Assembly: GCA_027924645.1 (NCBI GenBank)
Contig: BSBN01000888.1
Coordinates: 14,267,001-14,331,000, forward strand
Reading direction: 5' to 3'
Length of the DNA stretch: 64,000 nucleotides
Source of the DNA: Cunninghamia lanceolata
Lineage: Eukaryota > Streptophyta > Pinopsida > Cupressales > Cupressaceae
Both the position numbers and the translations under genes were made by a program. Positions 13,085-23,568 of this stretch are shown here, in pieces. The first letter of the stretch is position 1, and the number at the start of each line of letters is the position of its first letter. The notes under the pieces were generated by a model, which worked only from the letters and a program-made list of their open reading frames with translations, was not told where the DNA came from and did no database searches.

Positions 13085-13992
13085 TGATGATATTTAAAAG
13101 CTCTATGTCCTTCACACTTAAAACAAGTTCCTCTAAATGTTCTCTTATCAAACCCTCTTTCTTCTCTTCTGTATCATTCACTCTGGTATAAATTATGATG
13201 TCCTTTGCAGTAAAAAGTTCTCTCATCTCTCTAGTATGCATTATTATCTCTATCTTCCTTCTTGAATGTACTATCTTGTTTGTTCAATCTTGTATATGAT
13301 CTTTCTCTTCCAGAATATGTTCTACCTCTCTATCTCTACTCATGCTTCTTGTTCAACTTTTCTTCAACTTTCAGGGGAAACTGATATTCTTCTTCTATTG
13401 TTGTCATCCTTACCAGGCTTAGTTCTTTTTAAATGTTCAATCTCAATCCATTGATGTATCTTGCCACTTTCTCCTTGTTTGCTTCACTATGTCCTATCCT
13501 TATGATTATCTTATAAAATTCTTTAGTATATTCTTTCACAGATTTCTCCTTTTGCCTCAAGTTCTACAATCTCTTCAACATCTCCAACTCATAGTCAGCA
13601 GATATAACCTGATTCTTCAACTTTGTCACCATTCTATTCCATTTTATGATCTTTCCTTTTCCTCCTCTATTTCTATCCAACTAAGCTTCTTTCCACCATA
13701 TAGTAGCATGTCCTTTCAACTTAGTCTTTGCAAATCTCACCTTCTCCAGATCTTCAATTTCTTCATATTCAAAGTATTCCTCCAAATCATTTATCGAGTC
13801 AATCAATTCCTCCATATTCAAATTTCCAGTGTAATTTGGTACTTCCACTCTAGGTCGCTTTCCAATTTTTGAAATAGCTCTCAACATCTTCACTTGATCT
13901 GATTCTTCTTCTTCTTCTAGGGTTTCTTCATTTTGATCAACTGATTGAAGTTCTTCATCATCATCACTTTCAACATTAGGTTGAGGTGTCAA
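13085..13992 (-). pseudogene. Element A gag
   Basis: The upstream part (13,992-13,681) is acidic and then enters a capsid-like segment (RVEVPNYTGNL, EELIDSINDLEEYFEYE, AKTKLKGHATIWW), typical of chromoviral gag. The nucleocapsid zinc knuckle lies near 13,085-13,125 (CFKCEGHRAF) but its final Cys is now Tyr. The link between the parts is interrupted by stops. Confidence 0.8.
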
Positions 13993-14290
13993 TCCTCTTC
14001 TTCAATCTTCTTCAATAGCATCTAATCAAACTTTCATTATTTTCATCATCTCAATAATCTCATCCATTCTCCCATCCATAGTACCTACAATAGGTATTCT
14101 CCTCAGTGACATCTCTTCCTTGGATCAAGTGTAACTACTTAAAATTCATGATCAGGTTACAAGTTGACAACTACCTCATAATCGGCGATCGGTTGACAAC
14201 ACAGATAGACTGCCTTGGGTTCAACGATCTATTCACAACGAGATCTTATAGAATGCCTTCACAACTTCTCTCCCAAAGTATTCAAAACTT

Positions 14291-14303
14291 CACTTTGATA
14301 CCA
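14291..14303 (-). promoter_or_regulatory. Element A primer-binding site (initiator-Met tRNA type)
   Basis: The minus strand reads TGGTATCAAAGTG right after CTGCACCAAG. This is close to TGGTATCAGAGC, the initiator-methionine tRNA complement used by many plant LTR elements. Its position just inside the 5' LTR and ahead of gag fits. Confidence 0.65.
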
Positions 14304-14396
14304 CTTGGTGCAGTCATGGTCAGAGGTTTCATAGAATGAACTATCCAGGCCATACAGCAATAGTAAACACAATGGAAACAAATCAAATATAGACTA

Positions 14397-14846
14397 CAAG
14401 GAATGATTCAAATACTTAGTATATCATAGATTCAAAAGACTTATAGCCCTACAACATGCTGGCTACAAAACAAGGGCTCACAAGCTTGATTCTAGTTATA
14501 ATAGATATGTCAATGAAGCACCTATTCTGAATAGATCCTAAGACTAAAACATCATATTATGATTCACTACTTTCCAAGGCATCTAAGACATGCTTATATA
14601 TAATCTTCAATCTCAATAATCCCTCTGGTTTGGCCAAGAAAGAAGTTACAATCTCTAATGAAGGTGTAACGTGTAGAATGAATAGGTCAGCCTTAAACAA
14701 CTAGTACTACTCTACAAATGATGGAAACCGGATGTGGATCTCTAGGGGGGTCGGCTAGGTCCCAAAATATCTTGCATGATGTTTCATTTAGCTCTGCAAG
14801 TCATGAAAGTACTCCGAAAACCTTCTCCTTTAGCTATCTATGTAAT
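14397..14846 (-). repeat. Element A 5' LTR
   Basis: Partner of the direct repeat at 8,814-9,256. The LTR probably extends down to about 14,305, next to the primer-binding site. The extra 14,305-14,396 segment has no match at the other end. The upper boundary, near TAGCTATCTATG, is where homology ends. Confidence 0.75.
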
Positions 14847-17240
14847 GCCCACTCAAGAAAATGTCAATAAATCACAATAAAATTATTAATTTAATCAAAA
14901 ATACTGAAAAGATAATAAGATAATAGAAGAAAATTTTCTTATTGTAACTTAATATTCTTACATATAAACCAAAGTATAGTATCATTCTTCATAACTGAGA
15001 TTTTAAGATACAAATGGTTCATATAAGTTTTACAAAATTATACACATTAATAGTAACTGCCAAAATTTCTTCCAAAAGCTTAATTAGCTCCAGTATCTTG
15101 CACGATTATCTGCACACTAAGTGAAAACATTAGTTCCACAAAGTCCATCAATAAACATATCATATAGCAACATGCTAGCCTAAGGCCCTAAGGGGCTGAC
15201 CTAATGTCTCGGGGGCTCATCCAAGATGGCCTTGCTTATGTACATGTAGCACAGAGACACCATAGTTTGAGAACTTGATCTTGTAAACACATGACCGAGT
15301 CTTACAATTTTTGACATCTTCTCAACTAAGATACACATTCATATTTCAAACTCTACATCATCAAAAGATGCATGCAAAACAAATCATTCATTCAGTCATA
15401 AAATGAAATAATATTCTAGAAGACAACTTGAGAGTCTTTATTCAACAATAAACTCTAATACTATTCACAATTTTTTTAGACATCTTTCTCTATGATTGTC
15501 TTAGTTCGCAATCTTAGTCATTCACACCATTTTTTCATTAGTAAGATAAATTTCCTCATTTAGTTCCATGGCACATACCTAATTGACTAGCACTTTATAA
15601 TTCTAAGATGTTGAAGTGTAAAATAATATCTTTCATAAAGAATATAAGAAACATTAACTTGATCATCTAATAAACCAAAAATACACTCTATGGAAAAAGT
15701 ATCATTAGCTAGTTGGATAACCATCAATCATCATTAAATTCAATGCCCTATCATATAAGAAGCCATTCTCATAATTTAGACATCATGACAATTTTTATAT
15801 CACACTATGAGGAAACCAAATTATTAAGGTTTTAATAACATTCATAGTGCTTACAAGGTTGACTTAAATACAAGGTCCCCTAAAACAACTGCAACTTTGT
15901 ACCATAATCTCAATGAGACAAGATCCATCTTATCAAGCCAAAATCAGATAAAACAATACAAATTCTATCTTGCTGCTCAACATAGTGTAAAATAAGGAGG
16001 ATCAAACTTTAAGTTAAGTTCTTACAATGCTTCACTAAGTAAAAAGATAGCAGCATAACTAGATCTTCAATATCTAGGTTTAAATACCTCAAGTATCAAC
16101 TATTAAATAAACCCATATTATCCAAATCTACTCTCTCAGGCTAGGGAGGATACTATATTACAATTCAACTAATAACCAGTTAACCCACCTTGAAAGGGAG
16201 AATTCAACTGCTATCCAAAACCTAGAACTTGAGAAATCGATGTTCTAATTCCAAACCAGTGGTTCGAATATCTTGAAACAATCAATTCCAATTCTATGGA
16301 ATTGCTTCCTAGACGAATGCATATTGAAGAAAATGCATCACAATAAATATAACTATGTTACATTTCTCCTTAAGAAAGTGCACAGGCCTCTGTGACAAAA
16401 CATGCTACAGGTTTAGATTGGCAATGGATCCAAGCTCACAGTTACATACTAGTGACCATTATATCTCCAGAGGTATGGTTCAAATTCAGTCCCATAACTT
16501 ATTCAATGGACTCCATAAGAAAGCACATTCCCAATAGTTAATCTCACCAAAAAAATAAAATAAAATAAAAAATAAAAAAACAAAAAAATAAAAACTTTCC
16601 AAATCAAAAAACTGAGATAGAAGGAAAAGATTGTTATCTCCTAATCTCAGAGTCCACATTTCCCAAACCGTGGATTCCCAATTTATCAACAACCTAGTTA
16701 AGTGGACAATCCTCAAAATGTAGAGACTCAAGAGCATAGTTCTAGAAGTGTATTGTAACATGACAGTTTACCTCTTTCTCAGATCTACCACAACTTCTTA
16801 ATACATTCTCGACTGTCTACTATCAGGTTGTATTCATATGTGACCCTTTATTGGAATATAGAGAGCATTAAAGTACTGAGTCTTTTGGAATGCCAATGGA
16901 GTAATCTTGGCTGTGATATAATGATCCTTTAGGGTTCAAGACCAAGGTGACATTCTTGAGAATCCTTTGATAACTGCACCATAAACCTCATACAACAACG
17001 TAGGTATCTCATTTTTATGACAATTTGACAACACTCTTATGGTAGTTTAATGGTTTTGACAACATTGTATGGGTATGTCAAGGCTTTAAGATAGTCATGA
17101 AATATATTTCTCAGAATAGGTAGCAACTTCAGATTAATTGTTCATCCACTTACATTAAGTTTATAAATTAGGTAGTGCTTAAAATTTAGTCTCCTATGTT
17201 ACAACATCCTTGGATTAAAAAAAATACATAAAAATATTTT
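14847..17240. other. Non-coding stretch with a Tat-element fragment
   Basis: No gene recognised. The segment 15,186-15,275 (with CTCGGGGGCTCAT followed by ATGGCCTTGC) matches two copies inside element B (22,866-22,930 and 23,025-23,084), so a remnant of a related element lies here. An A-rich tract is at 16,530-16,590. Confidence 0.55.
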
Positions 17241-17326
17241 AAAAATAATCTCTCTATCTCTCTTTATCTCTCTACCTCTATATATCTCTTTGTCTTATTG
17301 TCTCTCTCTATCTCTCTATTTCTTTG
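17241..17326 (+). repeat. CT microsatellite, left flank of element B
   Basis: TCTCTCTATCTCT-type repeats run to the element B boundary and resume at 33,771, so they were one array before the insertion. The last five bases, CTTTG (17,322-17,326), are the target duplication. Confidence 0.9.
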
Positions 17327-18348
17327 TGTAGGGGTAAAATGTAGATCAATCAAATGAATTATATAAGACCCAAACATCAACAGAATATAAGATAACAAGA
17401 AAGATTGAATGAAAATAGCAATGAATAACACAAAGCAAACCTTCCTTGAAATCGATGCTTCTGTTGTTTGCCTATTACAACCGTCCTTTTGCAGATGAAG
17501 TGAGTCCTCAGAGAGTGCACTCTTTTAGCTGTTTGTAGGAAGTCGATGGTAAATGGCTATGGTGATATGCAATGAAGATGAGCTCCAAGGCAAGTATGTG
17601 ATCTCAAGCTTGTAGATGGTAAAAGGGTGCCAAAGGCATGCTGGTGATATTTCTGCAGAGTAACAATATCAAAAGCCTGGATAATTAGAATGGAAGAATG
17701 AGGTATCATTTATAGACTTGGAAGAATGGGAATCAACGGTTGAGAGAAGATATGAAGATTAATGGCTGAGAATAGTTGAGGAATGTGCAACCAGTAGAAA
17801 TGTGACAAGTGTCTCAGCTCCATCATGAAAGAGGGGATGTGACAAAATTGATTGGAGAGTTAACTCCATTGACTGAACAGTTAACAGACTTGATTGATCA
17901 ATTAGAAGAGTGGATTATGGAACTGACTGAATTGATTGAGGGATTGACTCAATTGACAGGTTAGTTAACACTTTTGATTGATTAGTTAACTAACCTCTGA
18001 TTTGAGAAGAAATAGGCCATGTGGGTGAGGGAAAATAAGGTAATTAAATATTAAATATATTTAATTACATGTGCAACCTGATGAGGTGGACAAGGTGAGG
18101 TGTAAAGGTGAGGTGGATTTTTGAATTTAGAACTTAAGATAGAGGAATTTGGATTAATTAAATAATTTATGATTATTTAATTAGGTGGGACATTTAGAAG
18201 AATTTTAATTAAATAAATTAAATTTATTTAATTATGGAATAGTGAATCGATTAAATAAATTTAGAATATTTATTTAATTGGTAGAAGAATAGAATAAATA
18301 TTTAGAATATTTATTTAGGATGAATCATGTCATTTTTAGGTGTATACA
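17327..18348 (-). repeat. Element B 3' LTR (1,022 bp)
   Basis: On the plus strand it starts TGTAGGGGTAAAATG and ends TTTTTAGGTGTATACA. It aligns end to end with 32,753-33,765. It retains 9 bp (within the ACTGACTGAATTGATTGA stretch) that the other LTR lacks. Confidence 0.97.
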
Positions 18349-18362
18349 TTTTGCCTCTCTTT
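18349..18362 (-). promoter_or_regulatory. Element B polypurine tract
   Basis: Immediately inside the 3' LTR the minus strand reads AAAGAGAGGCAAAA, the purine-rich primer for plus-strand DNA synthesis. It abuts the LTR start TGTATACA exactly. Confidence 0.85.
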
Positions 18363-18649
18363 GATGCAATGCTATTTATAGCGTTGTTTCAAAGAAGTCG
18401 ATAGTCTGATAGTGATACATGCCCCAGTTTGCCCCTGGTACAGGCTTACTGACGATAGGATGCCCCCTTGGGAGATTGGACGGGAAAAGGGCAAAAGAAT
18501 CAAAGACGGACAATCTCACGAAGACGAAGGGGTTAGGATAGGCAAGAGGAAAAAGGACGCGTTTCAGGGAAACGGGAAGAAAATGGGAGGAAAAATAGAT
18601 GCGGGAAGTAGTCACAGTCATCACCTAGCCAGAATTAGGGTTTGGAGGC

Positions 18650-18657
18650 TATAAATA
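18650..18657 (+). promoter_or_regulatory. TATA box of the antisense PMD gene
   Basis: GCTATAAATAGGA lies 85 bp upstream of the first ATG (18,742) of the PMD gene, on the plus strand and so opposite to the element's own genes. The match to the plant TATA consensus is near-perfect and the implied 5' UTR is about 55 nt. Confidence 0.7.
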
Positions 18658-18741
18658 GGAGCTGGGTCCACAAGAATAGTCATTTGTACACTTGTTTGAT
18701 CTGGATTGGATAGAGCGAGCTTAGAGCAAACTTGGAGCAGC

Positions 18742-21372
18742 ATGGCAGCCAGAGCAGCAAACATTCCACGCGAGGAGCATCGATTGAAGCGAGTCCATCG
18801 ATTCAGGCGGCCAACAGAGGCAGGACCCCCAGTATGTGCTTTGAAAAATTTTTCCTAGGGTCAACTTAGGGTGTCATAAATACATGTAGAAAATAGGTCA
18901 AACATAAGCGCGGAAATGCGAAACGGCGCATATGCTACGCGAAGCGGCATTTTTGTCATTTAGCGGCGCATATGCCGATTTCAGCGGCCCATATGTGAAA
19001 ATGGTGCATACGTGCATTGTAGCTACGCTTTTGTAGTTAGGCTATGCATGTGTATTGAAGCGGCGCATATGTTTAATGTAGCGACGCATACGTGAAAGCC
19101 GCGCATATGCTGAGTTTAGCGGCACTTCCATAATATGGCGGCGCATATGCCAAATGTTGCGGCACATGTACTGAAACTGCGCATATGTTCACTGTAGCGG
19201 TGCTTTTGTAGTGGGGCGGCACATACGTTGATTCTAGCGGTGCATACACCAAGAAACGGTGCTTTTACCACCTGTAGTGGTGCATTTGCCTTGGATAGCC
19301 CATTTACTTAGCCAAATTGATTCGATTGGCGTCCTATTTAACGTGGGAATCGATGAGTTATCTTTGAGATTGCAGGAATCTAATCAAGAGATGTAGTGTG
19401 CTATTTTGATCAATTTGAGATGCTAAGTTGAGTTGATATAGTTCAGTAGGTATGTTGAGTATGTTGTATGCTGTTTGAGACTGACGCATTGCCTTGCTTG
19501 TTTGTAGGAGGATATTCGAGACACACTGCAGTCGAGGGAGACGTTTCCCATGCCTCTATTGCAGAGGTACATGCTGACAGAGACTGATAGAGTGGCGCTT
19601 GGTGCCATGGGTTTGGACTATGTTTGCTTCATGCCCGAGGTGCGGGCGAACCGGGGATTGCTGATAGCTGCTGTGGAGAGATTCCATAGTGAGGACGGGA
19701 CCTTCCACTTTCCTACTGGAGAGATGATTGTGACTTTAGAGGATGTTTACCAGATACTGCGCTTACCCGTGGTGGAGTTAGTAGAGTATGACGCACAGCA
19801 GGATGCGGGACTCACCGAGTGCCAGCGAGTGTTCGATGATCCCGAGCTGGTTGGACAGGTCATCCCGTGGCACGATATATATGATTGCTATGTCTACTTC
19901 CCAGGGATTGTGGCTAGATTAATCGGGGGCGTTGTATGCCCCGATAGGAGATCGCATGGGTTCCCCATTGGATGGGGTAGGATCATGGAGCGGATGCTGA
20001 TCGAGGGCACCCGATATGCATGGGGAGTCTGCGTACTGGCCCATTTGTACCATGACATGCATCAGGTGGTGTACCACCGTAGCACGAGTCTATCGGCTGG
20101 GGTACTATTGCTACAGTTTTGGCTGTGGGAGCACATAGCGGTGACTAGGCCGATATGTGTTTTCGTGAGGCAATGAGGAGAGCCATACAGTTATGGCTAT
20201 GCAGGAGTGATTTCCCAGCATAGGCTGGGGAAGTTAGAGTATTGGAGGCACACTTTGGATGGAGTAGATGTGGTTGTCTGGCGACCATATCTGGGTTGCA
20301 AGCCCTAGGACGACGAGGGAGACGAGCTGCCATATTGCTTTCAGACTAGGTGGCTGATACGCTGTACATGGCATATACTAGAGAGGCAGATGGTGGGCCG
20401 AGTGTTGAGACAGTTCGGTAGGAGGCAGGGCATGCCACAGGGATAGACACTTTTTGCGCGGACACATGCAGAGAGGGTCCGATGGGGGCCGATGGCTTCG
20501 TATGAGGAGGCCCTAGCAGAGTTCCGTCAGACTCCCTATGTGGTGTGGGATACGCGGACAGAGATAGCAGATGCAGGGGTGACACAGGATTATGAGGATT
20601 GGATGATTGCACATCCATTCCTGAGATATTCAGGACCTGGCATGCTGGTGCCTCGTATTGACGAGGTAGACTCAGAGGAGGAGGGACAAGTTGGCCCAGG
20701 TCGGAGGGGAGCTAGATGAGGACGAGGACGAGGAGGACAGGGTGGTAGATCCAGAGAGAGGCTGAGACAACGGAGGAGGTTAGGTCAGGCTGAGCAGGCA
20801 GTGCCAGGATAGGAGGCACAGCAGCAGATACCTCAGCAGGTGTAGATGCCGCCACCCCAGTAGGTACCATAGCAACAGGTGCCCCAGCCACAGGGGCCAG
20901 GATAGGCAAAGGCAGCACAGGGGCCAGTATAGGCAGAGGTGCATGAGAGGGCCATAGCCAGCCTGAGGGGATAGGTGCAGATGCAGCAGTTATCACTGGG
21001 TTGACTCGCGAGAGAGATATGGCAGACGCATGGGTACGTATTATCCATGTAGAGCGGGACACTGCTGTGGCTGCCATGGGGACAGATGCAGCGAGTTCTT
21101 TTTTGGTTGGGTAGGTGTAGTAGGCACAGGCACAGTTAGGCCAGTTGCAGACGTAGTTGGCACAGGTACAGGCAGAGCTTGCCAGAGCACAGTCACAGGC
21201 CCAGTACTACCAAGGTTTATACCATGGTGCCGTAGCATCGAGTCAGAGGGCGGGGAGCTTCAGGAGTCAGTCTGGGGCTACTCATAGAGTAGGTCCATCA
21301 CAGTCAGGGGCTTCCGTGATGGGTCCCCAGCAGTCAGGAGCTGGCAGTGGTGGCCCACAACAGCAGGGATAG
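18742..21372 (+). pseudogene. Antisense plant mobile domain (PMD, MAIN-like) gene carried by element B
   Basis: Exon 1 is 18,742-18,831 (30 codons, basic). The donor GTATGT at 18,832 and acceptor TTGCTTGTTTGTAG ending at 19,507 define a 676-bp phase-0 intron. Exon 2 starts at 19,508 and holds the PMD core: HFPTGEMIVTLEDVYQILRL, FPIGWGRIMERML, ELPYCFQTRW, QFGRRQGMPQG and PYVVWDTRTE. One frame runs from 19,508 to 20,719 and is broken only by TGA at 20,174 and TAGs near 20,306 and 20,441. A Gln-rich tail follows with about seven TAGs and a frame change, ending in a coiled-coil-like QVQAELARAQSQAQ segment (21,157-21,372). PMD proteins such as Arabidopsis MAIN act in silencing and genome stability, and the domain is also known from transposons. 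The gene has its own TATA box, opposes gag-pol and sits next to the 3' LTR. It is now a pseudogene unless stops are read through. The function in the element is unknown. Confidence 0.85.
18905..19290 (+). repeat. Degenerate GCGGCGCATATGC repeat array inside the PMD intron
   Basis: Roughly eighteen variants of GCGGCGCATATG (also GCGGCACATA, GCGGTGCTTTTG, GCGACGCATACG) recur every 20-25 bp across most of the intron. GC content is well above the surroundings. Related ATATGCGC motifs crowd the element's 5' leader at 31,000-31,190 and 32,350-32,650. Confidence 0.8.
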
Positions 21373-21638
21373 ACACAGACCATATTTTGTACATTTTGGG
21401 ACATGTATCACCATCCATTTGGATGTATATTGTATATAACACTTTGATTTTTGAGAGAGATGGTGATATTGTACATTTGGACCACTTATATGATAGTATA
21501 TATGATGATGCAGCTTTGTATCTATTGCATATGTTATGAGATGATGATTTACGTCTATTGTATAGTGTGATGTATGTGTAGACTTAGATGGTCTATCCGA
21601 TGCTATATGAGATGCTTTTTGATATGATGCTATATGAT

Positions 21639-21895
21639 GTCTATATGATTTAGTGCCTCAAATGTATGCATATGTAACAAGATTTCTATGTGATTATGCA
21701 GCTTTGTGTATGATGTTATTGGATGTCTATATGATTTAGTGCCTCGAATGTATGCATATGTAACAGGATTTCTATGTGATGATGCAGCTTTGTGCATGAT
21801 GTTATTGGATGTCTATATGATCTAATGTTTCAAATGAATGCAACTATAATATGATTTCTATGTGATGATGCAGCTTTGTATGCAATGCACTTAGC
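21639..21895 (+). repeat. Tandem repeat, 86-bp period, three copies
   Basis: Units start at 21,639, 21,725 and 21,811 with GTCTATATGAT and contain GATGATGCAGCTTTGT. The third unit is the most diverged. Exact 86-bp spacing is kept. Confidence 0.85.
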
Positions 21896-22290
21896 TATGT
21901 TGTTTTTTTGATTTTCTGTGCTTGAAGATGCGATGTAATGCTGATGTATTAATGACCTAATGCATTAGGTGATGTATTCCACTGACTTAATCATGTGCAT
22001 GACTAGCCCTACATATGATGTGATATGCCCCTATATGCTTGTTTTTTGTGATGTCCAAATGTACTCTATCGAAACAAGAATGACATGATAGATAGAAGAA
22101 TGGTTGCGATATAATGACTTAGAAATTGCATTTGATATTGTTACTCTGCATAGTCTGGGTAATGAGGATTGTATGGGATATGGATGCATGGATGTGTATA
22201 TGGATATAGGATGGATGTTTTGCTTTTAGAGTGCTGTATTTCATCATTGGGCATTTTGTTTTTGGTACATTTTCTAAGGTGTTGTAAGTG

Positions 22291-22413
22291 AATACAAGCA
22301 TCTAGGTATAATTGAACCGAGATGACCTGAGTACCACTTACATGGAGTGTGATTTAGCAAGTTAATACAAGCATCTAGTCAAAATTGAATCTAGATGACC
22401 TGAGTACTTCTTG
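22291..22413 (+). repeat. Paired repeat of about 66 bp
   Basis: AATACAAGCATCTAG followed by GATGACCTGAGTAC occurs at about 22,291 and again at 22,354. Confidence 0.7.
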
Positions 22414-22865
22414 CGTTTCAACAAACAAGGATTGCCCTCATTCATGTTATACCTTTGATATCCTCGATGATCTTTTGTCGATCATGTCCTTAGACAAGGC
22501 TTCACATTACTAAAGTTTAATCCACAAATAGCAAACAAAGAAAATAATCATGCCCCCATCATAGCATCTCTAGCTTTTGGCATCCTCGAGTAACATAGGC
22601 AGGTATGATAGAAAAAATGCGGACTTGAATTGTTAACCATGTTTCTGATCTACAAAGCATATTTGCATTGATATGTGTTTAGTTCTTGCCTTAATTTGCA
22701 TAAAATCATTTAGAAGACCTTGGGTATTTGCTTTGCATTGAATAGGTTAAGATGCTCACAGTCAAGATTTCTGCTTGAGGTGCGGGTTCTGCTTGCATTT
22801 GCTTGCTTGGTGAGAAGATTGCACAATCCTTATTGGGGAGATGGACCCTAATGGACTAACCTAGT

Positions 22866-23084
22866 GCCTCGGGGGCTCATTACTAAATGGCCTTGCTACG
22901 TGACGACGTAGAGGCAACATAGTTCGAGGTAAACCCTAATGGACCATGGATGGACTAGAAGAAAGATGACAAGAATGAAGACAAGAAAGGGGATGAATGG
23001 GAGAAATGGGAGAAATGGAAGCCTCGGGGGCTCATTAGAATAATGGCCTTGCCTACGTGATGGCGCAGAGGCAATGTAGTTCAC
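22866..23084 (+). repeat. Paired CTCGGGGGCTCAT block
   Basis: GCCTCGGGGGCTCATT, then ATGGCCTTGC, then CTACGTGA and AGAGGCAA, occurs at 22,866-22,930 and 23,025-23,084. A third, diverged copy lies outside the element at 15,186-15,275. Confidence 0.8.
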
Positions 23085-23299
23085 GGACTTGGACCATGGA
23101 CACTGACAGGAGACCCTATGCTAGGCTCACATTGAGGAGATGGTATGGGACAAAACCTTGGTTGACAAGGCCACAAGGAGAGTATCAAGCCATGATAGGT
23201 AACTATCAAGTGTTCATTTGTGGGATAGATATGGGTCGAATGGAGCAAATGGAGAAAGAATGGACTCAAGGTGATTGGATTCCCAAAGATGGAGAAGGC

Positions 23300-23568
23300 G
23301 GTTTATCACAAATAACGCCTGTTTACCAGGTTTTCATCACTTGCTTTTATTTGCACGAGAAGCTAGGAAGTAAACATGACACCTGTTTGCCAGGTTTTCA
23401 TCATGATACCTATCCAAGGCACCTGTTTTCTAGGTTTTCACCAAAGGACGATTTTTTTTTGTATGCGTTCTATTTTTTTTTCAATTTTTTTTGTATTTTC
23501 TCTTTCCAACTTTTTTTTTTATTTTTTTTATTTTTGATTTTATTGTGCCCTCTTGCATTGGGGTTCTC
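23300..23568 (+). repeat. Three CCTG...CAGG hairpin motifs and a T-rich tract
   Basis: Variants of ACCTGTTTGCCAGGTTTTCA occur near 23,308, 23,380 and 23,420. The first two can form short hairpins. A poly-T-rich stretch (23,450-23,545) follows and then borders the integrase stop codon. Confidence 0.65.

Larger units (their letters stand above)
8814..14846 (-). mobile_element. Element A: decayed Ty3/gypsy chromovirus
   Basis: Minus-strand order is LTR, primer site, gag, protease, RT, RNase H, integrase, chromodomain, LTR. This is the Ty3/gypsy order, and the terminal chromodomain places it among chromoviruses. All genes are interrupted. The lower LTR copy lacks about 93 bp that lie between the upper copy and the primer-binding site, so that end is truncated. 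Target duplications are therefore not recoverable. Confidence 0.85.
21373..23568. other. Element B 3' region between the PMD gene and integrase
   Basis: No coding region recognised on either strand. It holds an 86-bp tandem repeat, two paired duplications and a T-rich tract, listed separately. In Tat-type elements a long, repeat-bearing 3' region is usual. Confidence 0.65.

Noticed and set aside
9485..14339. Several plus-strand open frames across element A
   Set aside because: Shadows of the minus-strand gag-pol frames. They encode no recognisable protein.
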